Assembly (NCBI GenBank): GCA_002363515.1
Contig: DEVX01000055.1
Location: 1 to 21,072, forward strand
DNA: 21,072 bases
Origin: Candidatus Saccharibacteria bacterium UBA3225
GTDB lineage: Bacteria; Patescibacteriota; Saccharimonadia; Saccharimonadales; Saccharimonadaceae
Reading direction: 5' to 3'
This document shows, piece by piece, positions 11,900 to 19,728 of this stretch. The position numbers and the translations under genes were made by a program. The notes beneath the pieces were generated by a model. That model was not told the DNA's origin, made no database searches, and was given only the letters and a program-made list of their open reading frames with translations. How positions within the stretch are numbered: the first letter of the stretch is position 1; each line of letters starts with the position of its first letter.

Positions 11900-14578
11900 A
11901 TGGCAAAGAAAAAAGCTATTTATGCTCGTAAAGAAATCTTTCACATTCTATTATTTGCGTTTTTCGTAGTGACCAGTAGCTTTTTAATGTCACCGCAAGA
12001 CAATATCCATGCCGCGACTATTGAGCATAATTTAGTAAAGTATCCAAAGAGCAAAATGACTCGTCTTACGCTCAAGAAGGTTTACTCCGCAAAGCGACCT
12101 AAGGGTTGCGGTAGCCTTCAAGGCTTCGCTATGACGGACAAATATTATGTTTTTGTGATGCGCCCACCAGGACAAGAGGATAATAATCGCATCGAAATTG
12201 TTCGTCGTAGTGACAATAAAAATGTTTCGGCATCCTTCAAAAATCCCGTCTATAACGTCGGACATGGCAACGATGCAACGTGGAATAGTAAGACTAATGA
12301 AGTCGCTATTGCTGACGGAAATCGTAAAAGACTCTTCCGTGTAAGTGCTAACACTTTCAAATACACAGGCGTCACGAAACTCGTTAATTCAAAAGGTGAA
12401 GCGCTCAGCGCTAGCGGTGTCGCCTATGATAAAACTCGCAATGCTTATCATGCGACAACTGGTCGCTACATCCGCACCTTCAATTCTAAAAATCAACTAG
12501 TGGCTAGTTTTATAGAAAGACACAATCAGACCAACCAAGGTTTTGCATATAATAATGGGTATCTGTATCGCCCTACCTGGGAGTCTGCTGGCCATTATAC
12601 GGGTTCTGTCTATGATGGCGTCTTTAAGCGAAACACTACCGTAATCTATCAGTTCGGCGTCAACGGCAGCTTTACTCATGGCTATTATATCGATAATCCG
12701 CTTTATGAAGTAGAGAGTATGGCTTTTGATGAGAATAATGTTCCATACTTGGCATTCAATGGCCCCTCTGGCTACTATACGGTTTTTAAAGTTACGGATA
12801 CCAACTTATTGAAGAAAATTCGCCAAAGCTATACGATTTCGTATTTCGATAATGGCGGCAAAGGCTCACCTAAAGAACAGACGGCCTATGTAGGAATCGA
12901 GAAGAAATTATCTGCCACAAAACCAACCCGCACTAACTATACTTTCCTTGGTTGGTCAACGAATGTAAATGCTACAAAAGCAAGTTATTCCGCTGGCGGC
13001 AAGTTTCTCAAGCCATACGGCAAAAGTAATGCAAATATAAAACTATATGCCGTTTGGAAAAGAAACACTTATGTGATCAGTTACGATGCTAATGGTGGTA
13101 CGGGTGCACCAGCAGCCCAGACTATAGATATTGCGAAAAACGCCACCATTTCAAGCGTGAAACCAACCCGCACTAACTATACTTTTCTTGGCTGGGCTAC
13201 TAGCGCAACCGCTACTAAGGCAACTTATAGTCCCAGTGCGAGTTATACGGCAAAAAAGAGCGTCACTCTGTATGCTGTTTGGAAGGCGAACACCTATGTA
13301 ATCACATACAATGCTAATGGCGGAACGGGCGCTCCGGCGGCGCAAACTGCAACTTCTGGACGAGAAGTTTCGCTTTCGGCAACGAAGCCGACTCGAAGCG
13401 GATTTACTTTCAAGGGTTGGGCGACCAAGCCAAACGCAACTAGCGCACAGTATGCTGCGGGCGCAAAGTATGCTGGCAAAAATAACGTTACGTTATATGC
13501 CGTCTGGGCGAAAAATGCGACGCAAACTCCAGCGCCAACTCCAATGCCCACCGTCCAAAAAATAACTATCACCTACGACGCTAATGGCGGAACGGGCGCT
13601 CCGGCGGCGACAACTGGGGAAGTTGGCAAAATCAGCCTCTCGCCAGTTATGCCAACTCGCGCTGGCTGTTCTTTCCTTGGTTGGTCTACGGATAAAACGG
13701 CGAGCAGTGCTAGCTATCAGCCAGGCGCAAAATATTCTGGTAGTACTAGCGCGACTCTCTATGCTGTCTGGAAACAAATCGTAATCGTTGTGTCGTATGA
13801 CGCTAATGGTGGAACTGGTGCCCCAGCCAGCCAAAATGCAAATTATGGCCAGTCATTTACTATTTCTTCCACAAAACCAACTAGAAGCGGATATGAGTTT
13901 CTTGGTTGGAACGTAGACAAGGGCGCAAAGGCGGCATCTTATGTGCCAGGCCAAGTAGCTTCGTTTACTGACAATACGGTACTTTACGCCGTGTGGGAGC
14001 AGGTTCCGCATGTTATAAAATTTGACGCTAATGGCGGAACTGGCGCTCCGGCTACAATTTCAACACGTGATGGGGAAATTGTTATTCCAGAAGCTCGCCC
14101 GACGCGCGAAGGATATATGTTTATGGGCTGGGGTTTGAGCGTTACCGATACGGAACCAAAATATCAGCCAGGTGATATAGTTAAAGAATCGATTGAAAAT
14201 GTCACTTTTTATGCCGTATGGCAAAAAGCTGCAGCTGTGCCTATCGATGGAAAAGAAGAGTATGATGACGACGCAGAGGATGAGACGGTCAACGATACTT
14301 CAGATGTGAACGGCGGCGAAGAGGATGATACTTTTTCCGTAGATGTCGACAATCCAACCGCACTTCCAAATAGTGGACCAGCAGAAATTGCGACTATTAT
14401 CATAGCATTGGTCTGCGTTTCGAGTATTACGGCATATTGGGCCATGAGCAAAAAGCAACTACATACGATAGAGCGGGCCGTTCAGAACAATGGTAAAATT
14501 ACCCCAAAACGTCCACGCCAAAAAATCTTTATCCGCCAAAGAGACGTAGAAACTAGAAAGCGCAAAAAGCGATACTAA
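11900..14578 (+). CDS. Large surface protein with six InlB B-repeats and an LPNSG end
   Basis: An 892-residue exported protein. A basic N-terminus and hydrophobic segment (about 12-31) give a signal peptide ending near NIHAA. Residues 40-305 form a beta-rich domain with repeating short motifs (DATWNSKTNEVAIADGNRKR; ASGVAYDKTRNAYHA), probably a beta-propeller. Residues 311-776 contain six InlB B-repeats (Flg_new type), each with 'DANGGTGAP', 'PTR..Y.FLGW' and 'LYAVW'. A Thr/Pro linker lies between repeats 3 and 4. An acidic stretch follows, then LPNSG, a membrane helix and a long basic tail of about 40 residues. Such repeats occur in adhesins. A role in attachment to the host cell is inferred. 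Neighbouring repeats share identical DNA, so repeat number may vary. Confidence 0.9.
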   Translation: MAKKKAIYARKEIFHILLFAFFVVTSSFLMSPQDNIHAATIEHNLVKYPKSKMTRLTLKKVYSAKRPKGCGSLQGFAMTDKYYVFVMRPPGQEDNNRIEIVRRSDNKNVSASFKNPVYNVGHGNDATWNSKTNEVAIADGNRKRLFRVSANTFKYTGVTKLVNSKGEALSASGVAYDKTRNAYHATTGRYIRTFNSKNQLVASFIERHNQTNQGFAYNNGYLYRPTWESAGHYTGSVYDGVFKRNTTVIYQFGVNGSFTHGYYIDNPLYEVESMAFDENNVPYLAFNGPSGYYTVFKVTDTNLLKKIRQSYTISYFDNGGKGSPKEQTAYVGIEKKLSATKPTRTNYTFLGWSTNVNATKASYSAGGKFLKPYGKSNANIKLYAVWKRNTYVISYDANGGTGAPAAQTIDIAKNATISSVKPTRTNYTFLGWATSATATKATYSPSASYTAKKSVTLYAVWKANTYVITYNANGGTGAPAAQTATSGREVSLSATKPTRSGFTFKGWATKPNATSAQYAAGAKYAGKNNVTLYAVWAKNATQTPAPTPMPTVQKITITYDANGGTGAPAATTGEVGKISLSPVMPTRAGCSFLGWSTDKTASSASYQPGAKYSGSTSATLYAVWKQIVIVVSYDANGGTGAPASQNANYGQSFTISSTKPTRSGYEFLGWNVDKGAKAASYVPGQVASFTDNTVLYAVWEQVPHVIKFDANGGTGAPATISTRDGEIVIPEARPTREGYMFMGWGLSVTDTEPKYQPGDIVKESIENVTFYAVWQKAAAVPIDGKEEYDDDAEDETVNDTSDVNGGEEDDTFSVDVDNPTALPNSGPAEIATIIIALVCVSSITAYWAMSKKQLHTIERAVQNNGKITPKRPRQKIFIRQRDVETRKRKKRY
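12830..14230 (+). repeat. Six tandem InlB B-repeat coding units
   Basis: Six units of about 70-80 codons lie in tandem. Some segments are identical at DNA level: GCTAATGGCGGAACGGGC and the following bases occur near 13312 and 13579, and CCAACCCGCACTAACTATAC occurs near 12928 and 13162. The identity suggests recent duplication or gene conversion. Confidence 0.85.
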
Positions 14579-15576
14579 ATCAAACCTAAATGCTTCTTGG
14601 CAATATCGGTAATAACGCGTCCACGTGGCGTACGCTGAATCATGCCAAGCTGAATCAAGAATGGCTCTAAGTAATCTTCGATTGTTGAAGCTTCATCGCC
14701 AGTTAACGCAGCGATAGTATTTAGGCCCACGGGCTTATTACCGTATTTTTCATACATCAGCATCAGCATATTGCGATCGGCCGGGTCTAATCCGAGCTCG
14801 TCAATCTCAAGCATTTTTAAAGCTCCATTCGTAATCGGAACATCAATTATTCCGTCGCCATTTATGTCGGCATAATCGCGCACGCGTTTTAGGAGTCTAT
14901 TTGCAATTCTCGGCGTTAACCGCGAGCGTTTTGCTAACAATTCTGCTGCATCTGGTTTAATCTGAGTGTCGAGCAACCTAGCGGAGCGTTCGATAATTTG
15001 TTGAATGTCACTATCGGCATAATATTCAAGACGATAGGAATGGCCAAAACGATCGCGTAGTGGTGCCGCCAAGTTTCCAGTTTGCGTAGTGGCGCCAATC
15101 AAAGTGAATCTAGGCAAGTCTAGTTTTACGCTGCGCGCGGCCGGGCCTTTGCCTATTACGATGTCCAGTTTGTAATCTTCCATTGCAGAGTATAAGATTT
15201 CTTCTACTGCGCGACGGAGGCGATGAATCTCGTCGATGAACAAAATGTCGCCGTCGGTCAAATTCGTTAAAATACTGGCCAAATCTCCAGCTTTTTCGAT
15301 TGATGGGGCGGAGGTAGCGCGAAAGTTTGCGCCCATCTCATGCGCAATTACGCCGGCCATAGTAGTCTTGCCTAACCCCGGTGGTCCATATAGCAAAACA
15401 TGATCAAGTACATCGCCACGTTTTTTGGCGGCTTCGATAGCTAGTTTTAGGTTGGTCTTGAGACGGCGTTGGCCAATATATTCTTCAAAATTTGTCGGAC
15501 GCAGAGAAAACTCAACAACGCGTTCTTCGTTGTCTTCTTCATGTAGACTAGTATCAATCACCCTCTCGATTGCCAT
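14575..15576 (-). CDS. ruvB: Holliday junction DNA helicase RuvB
   Basis: RuvB is the hexameric AAA+ motor that drives branch migration on RuvA-bound junctions. This 333-residue protein has Walker A GPPGLGKT (64-71), Walker B ILFIDE (111-116), sensor 1 LIGATTQTG (159-167), the arginine finger in APLRDRFG (R174) and a C-terminal winged helix ending in TPRGRVIT. The length is typical. It is convergent with the InlB-type gene and the two reading frames overlap by 4 nt. It is not linked to ruvA, which lies about 6.4 kb away. Confidence 0.97.
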   Translation of the reverse strand: MAIERVIDTSLHEEDNEERVVEFSLRPTNFEEYIGQRRLKTNLKLAIEAAKKRGDVLDHVLLYGPPGLGKTTMAGVIAHEMGANFRATSAPSIEKAGDLASILTNLTDGDILFIDEIHRLRRAVEEILYSAMEDYKLDIVIGKGPAARSVKLDLPRFTLIGATTQTGNLAAPLRDRFGHSYRLEYYADSDIQQIIERSARLLDTQIKPDAAELLAKRSRLTPRIANRLLKRVRDYADINGDGIIDVPITNGALKMLEIDELGLDPADRNMLMLMYEKYGNKPVGLNTIAALTGDEASTIEDYLEPFLIQLGMIQRTPRGRVITDIAKKHLGLI

Positions 15577-15582
15577 ATCTGT

Positions 15583-15591
15583 ATTATAGCA
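15583..15591 (-). promoter_or_regulatory. Promoter of ruvB, leaderless
   Basis: TGC-TATAAT on the minus strand (15591 down to 15583). Seven nt from the -10 end is the A of the ATG at 15576. It is divergent from the promoter at 15606. Confidence 0.7.
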
Positions 15592-15605
15592 TCATCTCTT
15601 TGCGC

Positions 15606-15630
15606 TATAATGAAGACATAAACAAGGAGG
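15606..15630 (+). promoter_or_regulatory. -10 and strong RBS of the VWA-protein gene
   Basis: TATAAT at 15606-15611 gives a start near 15618. AAGGAGG at 15624-15630 is a nearly full anti-16S match 4 nt before the ATG, the strongest Shine-Dalgarno in the window, and suggests high translation. Confidence 0.7.
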
Positions 15631-15634
15631 GAAA

Positions 15635-17440
15635 ATGGCCTTAAAAGAACTAATCGAAAAGTCTGCCGAGCTAAAGCAGAAGTACGAATTCTACACAGCC
15701 TTAGGTTACTCTGAAAAAGCCGCTAGCGTTCTGTCTTACTATGCCTACGGTAATGATCTCATTCTTAATAAATTCTTTAACAGCCTCGGTGACGAAGACC
15801 TATTATCAAAAGTATACGATTTTATCGGTGATGACGACATGGATACCGTTAGAGATCGTATTTATAAAATGGTTGCGCCAGAAATTCCGCTATACGACAA
15901 CATTCCAAACTCTGGCATCCGGCTAGCCAAAACCGGAAGAGCTAGGGGTTTTGCTAGGCCACTTAAAATGGCCGCATCTGTTGCCGATGAGCCGATGGAT
16001 GGTGCTGTTTTTGCGGAAGAGTCCGCGATGGCAGTGGGCGGTATTCCTCAAGTACTCATGGAAAAGATGTCCACTGATTCCTATGCGCAAATCGAAGAAA
16101 AAGACGCCAAGGGCGTATTTACTGCGCCAACTTCCACTTTTCGTATGACTACTACAACCGCATCTATGGGGATTGTAATGAATCAAATTCGCAACGAGCG
16201 CGATATTGATTTGTCGCAAGTTCGAATTGAAGAAGTTCTAAACTATTTCGACTACAACTCGCCTAAGCCAGCCGAGGATGTTTTTGAAATTAGTACCGAA
16301 ATACTCGACAAGAGTTCCGACAAAAAGATTCTATATATTAACGCTCAGGCGAAATCCGAAACGAAAGAGCATCAGAATATTATTCTACTACTCGATATAT
16401 CCGGCAGCATGAGTAGCAACAATGTGGTCACTCAGGAAGCTATCGCAGTAATCGTTAGCAAGCTAAAAGTTGGCGACATCTTTAGTCTAGTAACATATAG
16501 CTCCACGGATGAAACGGTACTAAAAAACTATGCCATCCGCTCTGAGTATGACAAAGAATATATTATGGGCAAGTTACTGACGATCAAAATAAATGGATAT
16601 ACGCACGGTTCTAAAGGTATTGAGACGGCCTACGAAATCGGCCGCCACAACTACGACGAATCCTGGAATAATCAGGTAATACTCATCACTGATGGCGATT
16701 TAAACTTTGGCATTACCGACAAGGGTGGTCTCGAAAAGCTAATTGAAGAAAAGAAAAAAGAAAACTTGTTCTTATCCGTTATTGGAACTGGTCTTTGGAA
16801 CTATCAAGACGAAAAACTCGAAGTTCTCGCCAAGCATGGTAACGGCACATACTGCGTAATTAATAATCTCGAAGACGTTAAAGAATCTATTGATAAGCGA
16901 TACGAAAGTCTAACTAATATTGTTGCGAAAGACGTTAAAGCCCAGGTGGAATTTAATCCGAAATTCGTGAAAGAGTATCGCCTACTCGGCTACGAAAACC
17001 GCGAGTTAAACCATGAGGATTTTGTAAATGATACTGTCATCTCCGAACCTTACGGCAGTGGCGGTCACGGCGTAGCGCTATACGAACTCACGATGAGTGA
17101 CGGCTCGGTTCAGGATACTGGACTAAAGTACCAAACGCCGGTTATTAATGATTCGGATGAGCTATGCACGGTGAAGATTCGTTACAAAGAGCCGCTTGCG
17201 GACAAGAGCCATGAAATCGAGCATGTTGTAAAACTCGAAGATGGCGAGAACAAGAATGTCCGCCTTGCGTATCTGCTTTACTGTATTTCCGAGAAGCTTC
17301 GAGGTTCAGACAAACTTGATGAAGCGGACCAAAAGTTCTTGACGGATGCCATAGCGGAGAAGAGTTACGAAGAATTTGCGGAGCTGAATGGCGAGAAACT
17401 TAATTGTTTCATTGAAGCGTATACGAAAAATAATAAATAG
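15635..17440 (+). CDS. YfbK-like VWA-domain protein with an extra N-terminal helical domain
   Basis: A 601-residue protein. Residues 1-110 are mostly helical and not familiar. About 165-235 resembles the region before the VWA domain in YfbK proteins (RNERDIDLSQVRIEEVLNYF). The VWA domain (about 245-420) has a complete MIDAS: DISGSMS (D254-S260), a Thr in the YTHGSKG region, and ITDGD near 352-356. A C-terminal beta domain (about 420-600) resembles DUF3520 (CTVKIRYKEP). No signal peptide or lipobox is seen, unlike E. coli YfbK, so this one looks cytoplasmic. VWA domains bind protein ligands through a divalent metal. The partner is unknown. The excellent RBS suggests abundance. Confidence 0.8.
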   Translation: MALKELIEKSAELKQKYEFYTALGYSEKAASVLSYYAYGNDLILNKFFNSLGDEDLLSKVYDFIGDDDMDTVRDRIYKMVAPEIPLYDNIPNSGIRLAKTGRARGFARPLKMAASVADEPMDGAVFAEESAMAVGGIPQVLMEKMSTDSYAQIEEKDAKGVFTAPTSTFRMTTTTASMGIVMNQIRNERDIDLSQVRIEEVLNYFDYNSPKPAEDVFEISTEILDKSSDKKILYINAQAKSETKEHQNIILLLDISGSMSSNNVVTQEAIAVIVSKLKVGDIFSLVTYSSTDETVLKNYAIRSEYDKEYIMGKLLTIKINGYTHGSKGIETAYEIGRHNYDESWNNQVILITDGDLNFGITDKGGLEKLIEEKKKENLFLSVIGTGLWNYQDEKLEVLAKHGNGTYCVINNLEDVKESIDKRYESLTNIVAKDVKAQVEFNPKFVKEYRLLGYENRELNHEDFVNDTVISEPYGSGGHGVALYELTMSDGSVQDTGLKYQTPVINDSDELCTVKIRYKEPLADKSHEIEHVVKLEDGENKNVRLAYLLYCISEKLRGSDKLDEADQKFLTDAIAEKSYEEFAELNGEKLNCFIEAYTKNNK

Positions 17441-17442
17441 TA

Positions 17443-17510
17443 TTTACGAATAAGCGTTCACTATGTATTATTGTATTAAGCAAGTAATACAATAGAAAGG
17501 ACGCTTATTC
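17443..17510 (+). promoter_or_regulatory. GntR promoter with two nested operators
   Basis: TTTACG (17443-17448) and TATTAT (17466-17471), 17-bp spacing, with the start near 17478. TATTGTATTA-AGCAAG-TAATACAATA (17469-17494) is a 10-bp inverted repeat over the -10 and the start. A second pair, GAATAAGCGT (17448-17457) and ACGCTTATTC (17501-17510), encloses it. Such dyads fit autorepression by the GntR-type protein encoded next. GAAAGGA (17495-17501) is the RBS. Confidence 0.65.
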
Positions 17511-17872
17511 AATTTGTTTTCGACAACGAAAGGCCAATCTATCTTCAGCTAGTAGAACAGCTGCGGTTAATGATTGTGTCGGGACGGTGTGCGGCGGGAA
17601 GTCGACTTCCATCTGTGCGCGAATTGGCTAGCCAGGCGCGGGTTAACCCCAACACAATGCAAAAAGCTCTTCAGGAACTTGAAGACCAGCAGCTGATTTT
17701 TACCGAGCGTACGAATGGTAAATTCGTTACTGAAGATCAAAAGCTGATTGCGAAATACAAGAAGCAACTCGCAACTGCAGCGGCTAAAACCTATCTTGCC
17801 GACACTAAAAGAATCGGCGTTTCTTTCGAAGAAGCAATTAATATCTTGCAAGAAATAGGAGGCGGCAGATGA
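17507..17872 (+). CDS. GntR-family (YtrA-type) repressor with likely ATT start
   Basis: YtrA-type regulators have a short winged helix-turn-helix and a brief C-terminal helical dimerisation part, and usually repress their own ABC-transporter operon. The frame up to TGA 17872 encodes PIYLQLVEQLRLMIVSG, then GSRLPSVRELASQARVNPNT (HTH, residues 31-50) and FTERTNGKFV (wing). The first ATG in frame (17570) is too late: it cuts off helix 1, which is plainly coded upstream. No ATG, GTG or TTG is in frame before it. ATT at 17507 lies 5 nt after GAAAGGA and gives 121 residues, the family length. I take ATT as the start. The stop overlaps the next ATG (ATGA). Confidence 0.85.
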   Translation: MQFVFDNERPIYLQLVEQLRLMIVSGRCAAGSRLPSVRELASQARVNPNTMQKALQELEDQQLIFTERTNGKFVTEDQKLIAKYKKQLATAAAKTYLADTKRIGVSFEEAINILQEIGGGR

Positions 17873-18576
17873 CTTTGCTAGAATGCAAACATCTTACGAA
17901 AACATTCGACCGTAAAACCGTACTCGACGACGTAAGTCTTAAAATCGAGCCCGGCAAAATCTACGGTCTGCTCGGCAAAAATGGCGCTGGCAAAACAACC
18001 CTAATAAAGTTAATTAACGATTTGCTCACACCAACCGACGGCACGATTTTATTCAAAAGAAAGGCCATTGGCGTCCAATCAAAGGCGCACATTTCATATT
18101 TGCCTGAACGTACATATTTGGACAAAAATATGCGGGTTAGCCAAGCGATTAAAATGTTCGAAGATTTCTATGAGGATTTCGACCAGAATCGCGCATATAA
18201 ATTGCTCGAAGATTTAGATCTCGATGCAGACTCGAAAATTTCCAAAATGTCTAAGGGTATGCAAGAGAAGTTGCAGCTGATTTTAGTAATGTCGCGCGCC
18301 GCGGATCTATATATTTTGGACGAACCTCTGGGCGGTGTTGACCCTGCCACGCGCGATTATATTCTCGACACAATCTTGTCTAACTTCAAAGAAGGTTCCA
18401 GCGTCATTATTTCGACGCATTTAATATCCGACATTGAGCGCATCCTCGATGAAGTAATCTTTATCGAGAAAGGAAAAATCGCGCTAACTAGCGATGCTGA
18501 CAAACTTCGCAGTAAAGAAAAAGCATCAATCGACGAAATATTTAGGAGGATGTTCCATGCTAAAAAAGCTAATTAA
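17869..18576 (+). CDS. ABC transporter ATPase (YtrB-like)
   Basis: A 235-residue ABC ATPase. Walker A is GKNGAGKT (36-43), the signature is SKMSKGMQEKL (125-135), Walker B is LYILDE (147-152), and the switch His is in STHL (H184). The Q-loop region reads YLPERTYLD, without the usual Gln; a 'YLPE' form is common in YtrB/CcmA-like exporters. It probably powers the permease encoded next; the substrate is unknown. In Firmicutes, related ytr operons respond to cell-wall antibiotics, which is a hint only. Its ATG overlaps the GntR stop, and its end overlaps the permease start by 20 nt. Confidence 0.93.
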   Translation: MTLLECKHLTKTFDRKTVLDDVSLKIEPGKIYGLLGKNGAGKTTLIKLINDLLTPTDGTILFKRKAIGVQSKAHISYLPERTYLDKNMRVSQAIKMFEDFYEDFDQNRAYKLLEDLDLDADSKISKMSKGMQEKLQLILVMSRAADLYILDEPLGGVDPATRDYILDTILSNFKEGSSVIISTHLISDIERILDEVIFIEKGKIALTSDADKLRSKEKASIDEIFRRMFHAKKAN

Positions 18577-19336
18577 GTATGATTTTCTGTGGATGAATCG
18601 TAATATGGTTATAATTTTCGCCATTACGGCTATCCTATCTATTCTCACTCGCATTGCTAGCAACTTTACTAGCTCCGTAATTGGCGACCTCGTCTTTGGT
18701 ATTTTGCGTGGTTTTACGATTGCGGCTTTCGCGAATGCTGTCATTAATTCGGCAATTCGAATATGGGAACGTTTCCGCCAAAGTTTCTATAAAGACGAAG
18801 CGTATTTGACGCATACGCTACCAGTAAGCAAGAATACGCTCTACGACAGCAAGGCTCTTTCTGGCCTCTGTGCAATTCTATTATCTCTCGCCGTCGTGAT
18901 TGTCTGTTTCTTTATCGCGTTTTGGAATAATGACATGTATGAATATTTTCGTTCAGTCTTCAAAGATGGCGACATGACATTTATTGTGCTCGGAATACTC
19001 GTTACGGCCGTTTTGGAGGTAGTTTATGCCGTGAATGTTGGCATGTTTAGTCTTACTGTTGGCCATCGTGCAAATAATGGCCGCATGGTCCGTTCGGTGA
19101 TTCTTGGTATTGTTTTATACTTCGCTTTACAGAGTCTACTGCTCGGTGTTATTTACGGAATTGGTATTTTTGACGATAGCGTCAAAGCCATGTTCGGCGA
19201 TGCCTCGAATGTAGCAATCGGCTTTTCGACTTACCGCACACTTATTTCTGTAACCGATGCATTGTATCTCGCGCTAATAATCGGCTTGTACTTCGGTGGC
19301 AAGAAACTGTTTAGCAAAGGCGTAAATGTCGAGTAG
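18557..19336 (+). CDS. ABC transporter permease, six TM
   Basis: A 259-residue membrane protein with about six hydrophobic segments (near 17-35, 44-67, 103-124, 142-167, 181-203, 232-251), as in ABC-2-type exporter subunits. 'DEAYLTHTLPVSKNTLYDSKAL' (near 81-102) is typical of permeases in GntR-linked operons. The start at ATG 18557 is chosen because AGGAGG (18544-18549) lies 7 nt upstream and the sequence begins MLKKLIKYDF; the frame is open further upstream within the ATPase gene. It forms a three-gene operon with the regulator and ATPase. The promoter of the first small RNA overlaps its last codons. Confidence 0.88.
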   Translation: MLKKLIKYDFLWMNRNMVIIFAITAILSILTRIASNFTSSVIGDLVFGILRGFTIAAFANAVINSAIRIWERFRQSFYKDEAYLTHTLPVSKNTLYDSKALSGLCAILLSLAVVIVCFFIAFWNNDMYEYFRSVFKDGDMTFIVLGILVTAVLEVVYAVNVGMFSLTVGHRANNGRMVRSVILGIVLYFALQSLLLGVIYGIGIFDDSVKAMFGDASNVAIGFSTYRTLISVTDALYLALIIGLYFGGKKLFSKGVNVE

Positions 19337-19338
19337 CG

Positions 19339-19347
19339 TGGTATAAT
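19339..19347 (+). promoter_or_regulatory. Promoter of small RNA 1
   Basis: TGG-TATAAT at 19339-19347, start near 19354. Upstream sequence around 19317-19333, inside the permease end, resembles the AAAAGCGTAAGTT motif of the other copies only weakly. Confidence 0.65.
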
Positions 19348-19353
19348 TATTAC

Positions 19354-19421
19354 AACGAGCGCAGCTCTAGAAACTACGCTCTGTTGGGGTTTGGTTAGCC
19401 GCTAGCGGCTAACTATTTTTT
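19354..19421 (+). ncRNA. Tandem small RNA family, copy 1 (68 nt)
   Basis: First of four related RNAs. After AAC comes the conserved hairpin: GAGCG/CGCTC closing CAGCTCTAGAAACTA. A short linker (TGTTGGGGTTTG) follows, then a terminator made of the 20-bp palindrome GTTAGCCGCTAGCGGCTAAC (19394-19413) and TATTTTTT. No ORF fits inside. The 5' hairpin sequence is shared with copies 2 and 3, while the terminator sequence is unrelated to theirs, which points to a conserved 5' module with independently kept termination. Confidence 0.75.
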
Positions 19422-19620
19422 GGCTTCCGCACCAAGCGAATTTCGGACCTCAACTCCACAATCCAAATCCTGAAAGTGAGTGACATCTGAATCTTTCTCA
19501 GGAGCGTCTAGCTATCTAGAATCACCGTTTAGTGAGGCTCCTGCGAGCGAGAATTCTCTCCGAGCCTCACGTGATGCCAAAAATAACCCGTTCACATATT
19601 AATGTTTAGATTTCACTTAT
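19422..19620. other. Spacer after small RNA 1
   Basis: No gene is seen. AACTCCACAATCCAAA (19452-19467) is shared exactly with the spacer after copy 3. A structured element at 19507-19570 is shared with the spacer after copy 2. Confidence 0.5.
19507..19570. repeat. Repeated structured element B, copy 1
   Basis: TCTAG-CTAT-CTAGA hairpin (19507-19520), the single strand ATCACCGTT, then a 9-bp hairpin GTGAGGCTC (19532-19540) / GAGCCTCAC (19562-19570) with GCGAGC in its loop. CAGGAGC (19499-19505) could instead pair with GCTCCTG (19537-19543). Copy 2 at 19813-19866 keeps the shape with a different stem sequence. Confidence 0.6.
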
Positions 19621-19650
19621 AAAAGCATGAGTTCAATTATTTGATATAAT
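19621..19650 (+). promoter_or_regulatory. Promoter of small RNA 2
   Basis: AAAAGCATGAGTTCAAT (19621-19637), 7 nt, then TATAAT (19645-19650) preceded by TGA. The start is near 19657. The upstream motif is shared with copies 3 and 4 and covers the -35 position. Confidence 0.7.
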
Positions 19651-19656
19651 ATATAC

Positions 19657-19728
19657 AACGAGCGCAGCTCTAGAAACTCGCTCGATGTGTTTTGGTTCGT
19701 CGTTATTTATTTAACGACGAATTTTTTT
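19657..19728 (+). ncRNA. Tandem small RNA family, copy 2 (72 nt)
   Basis: It starts AACGAGCGCAGCTCTAG like copy 1. The 5' hairpin is CGAGCG/CGCTCG around CAGCTCTAGAAACT. After ATGTGTTTTGG comes the terminator: TTCGTCGTT (19696-19704), loop ATTTATTT, AACGACGAA (19713-19721) and seven T. The overlapping 63-codon frame from 19687 runs through the terminator and is not credible. Confidence 0.75.
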
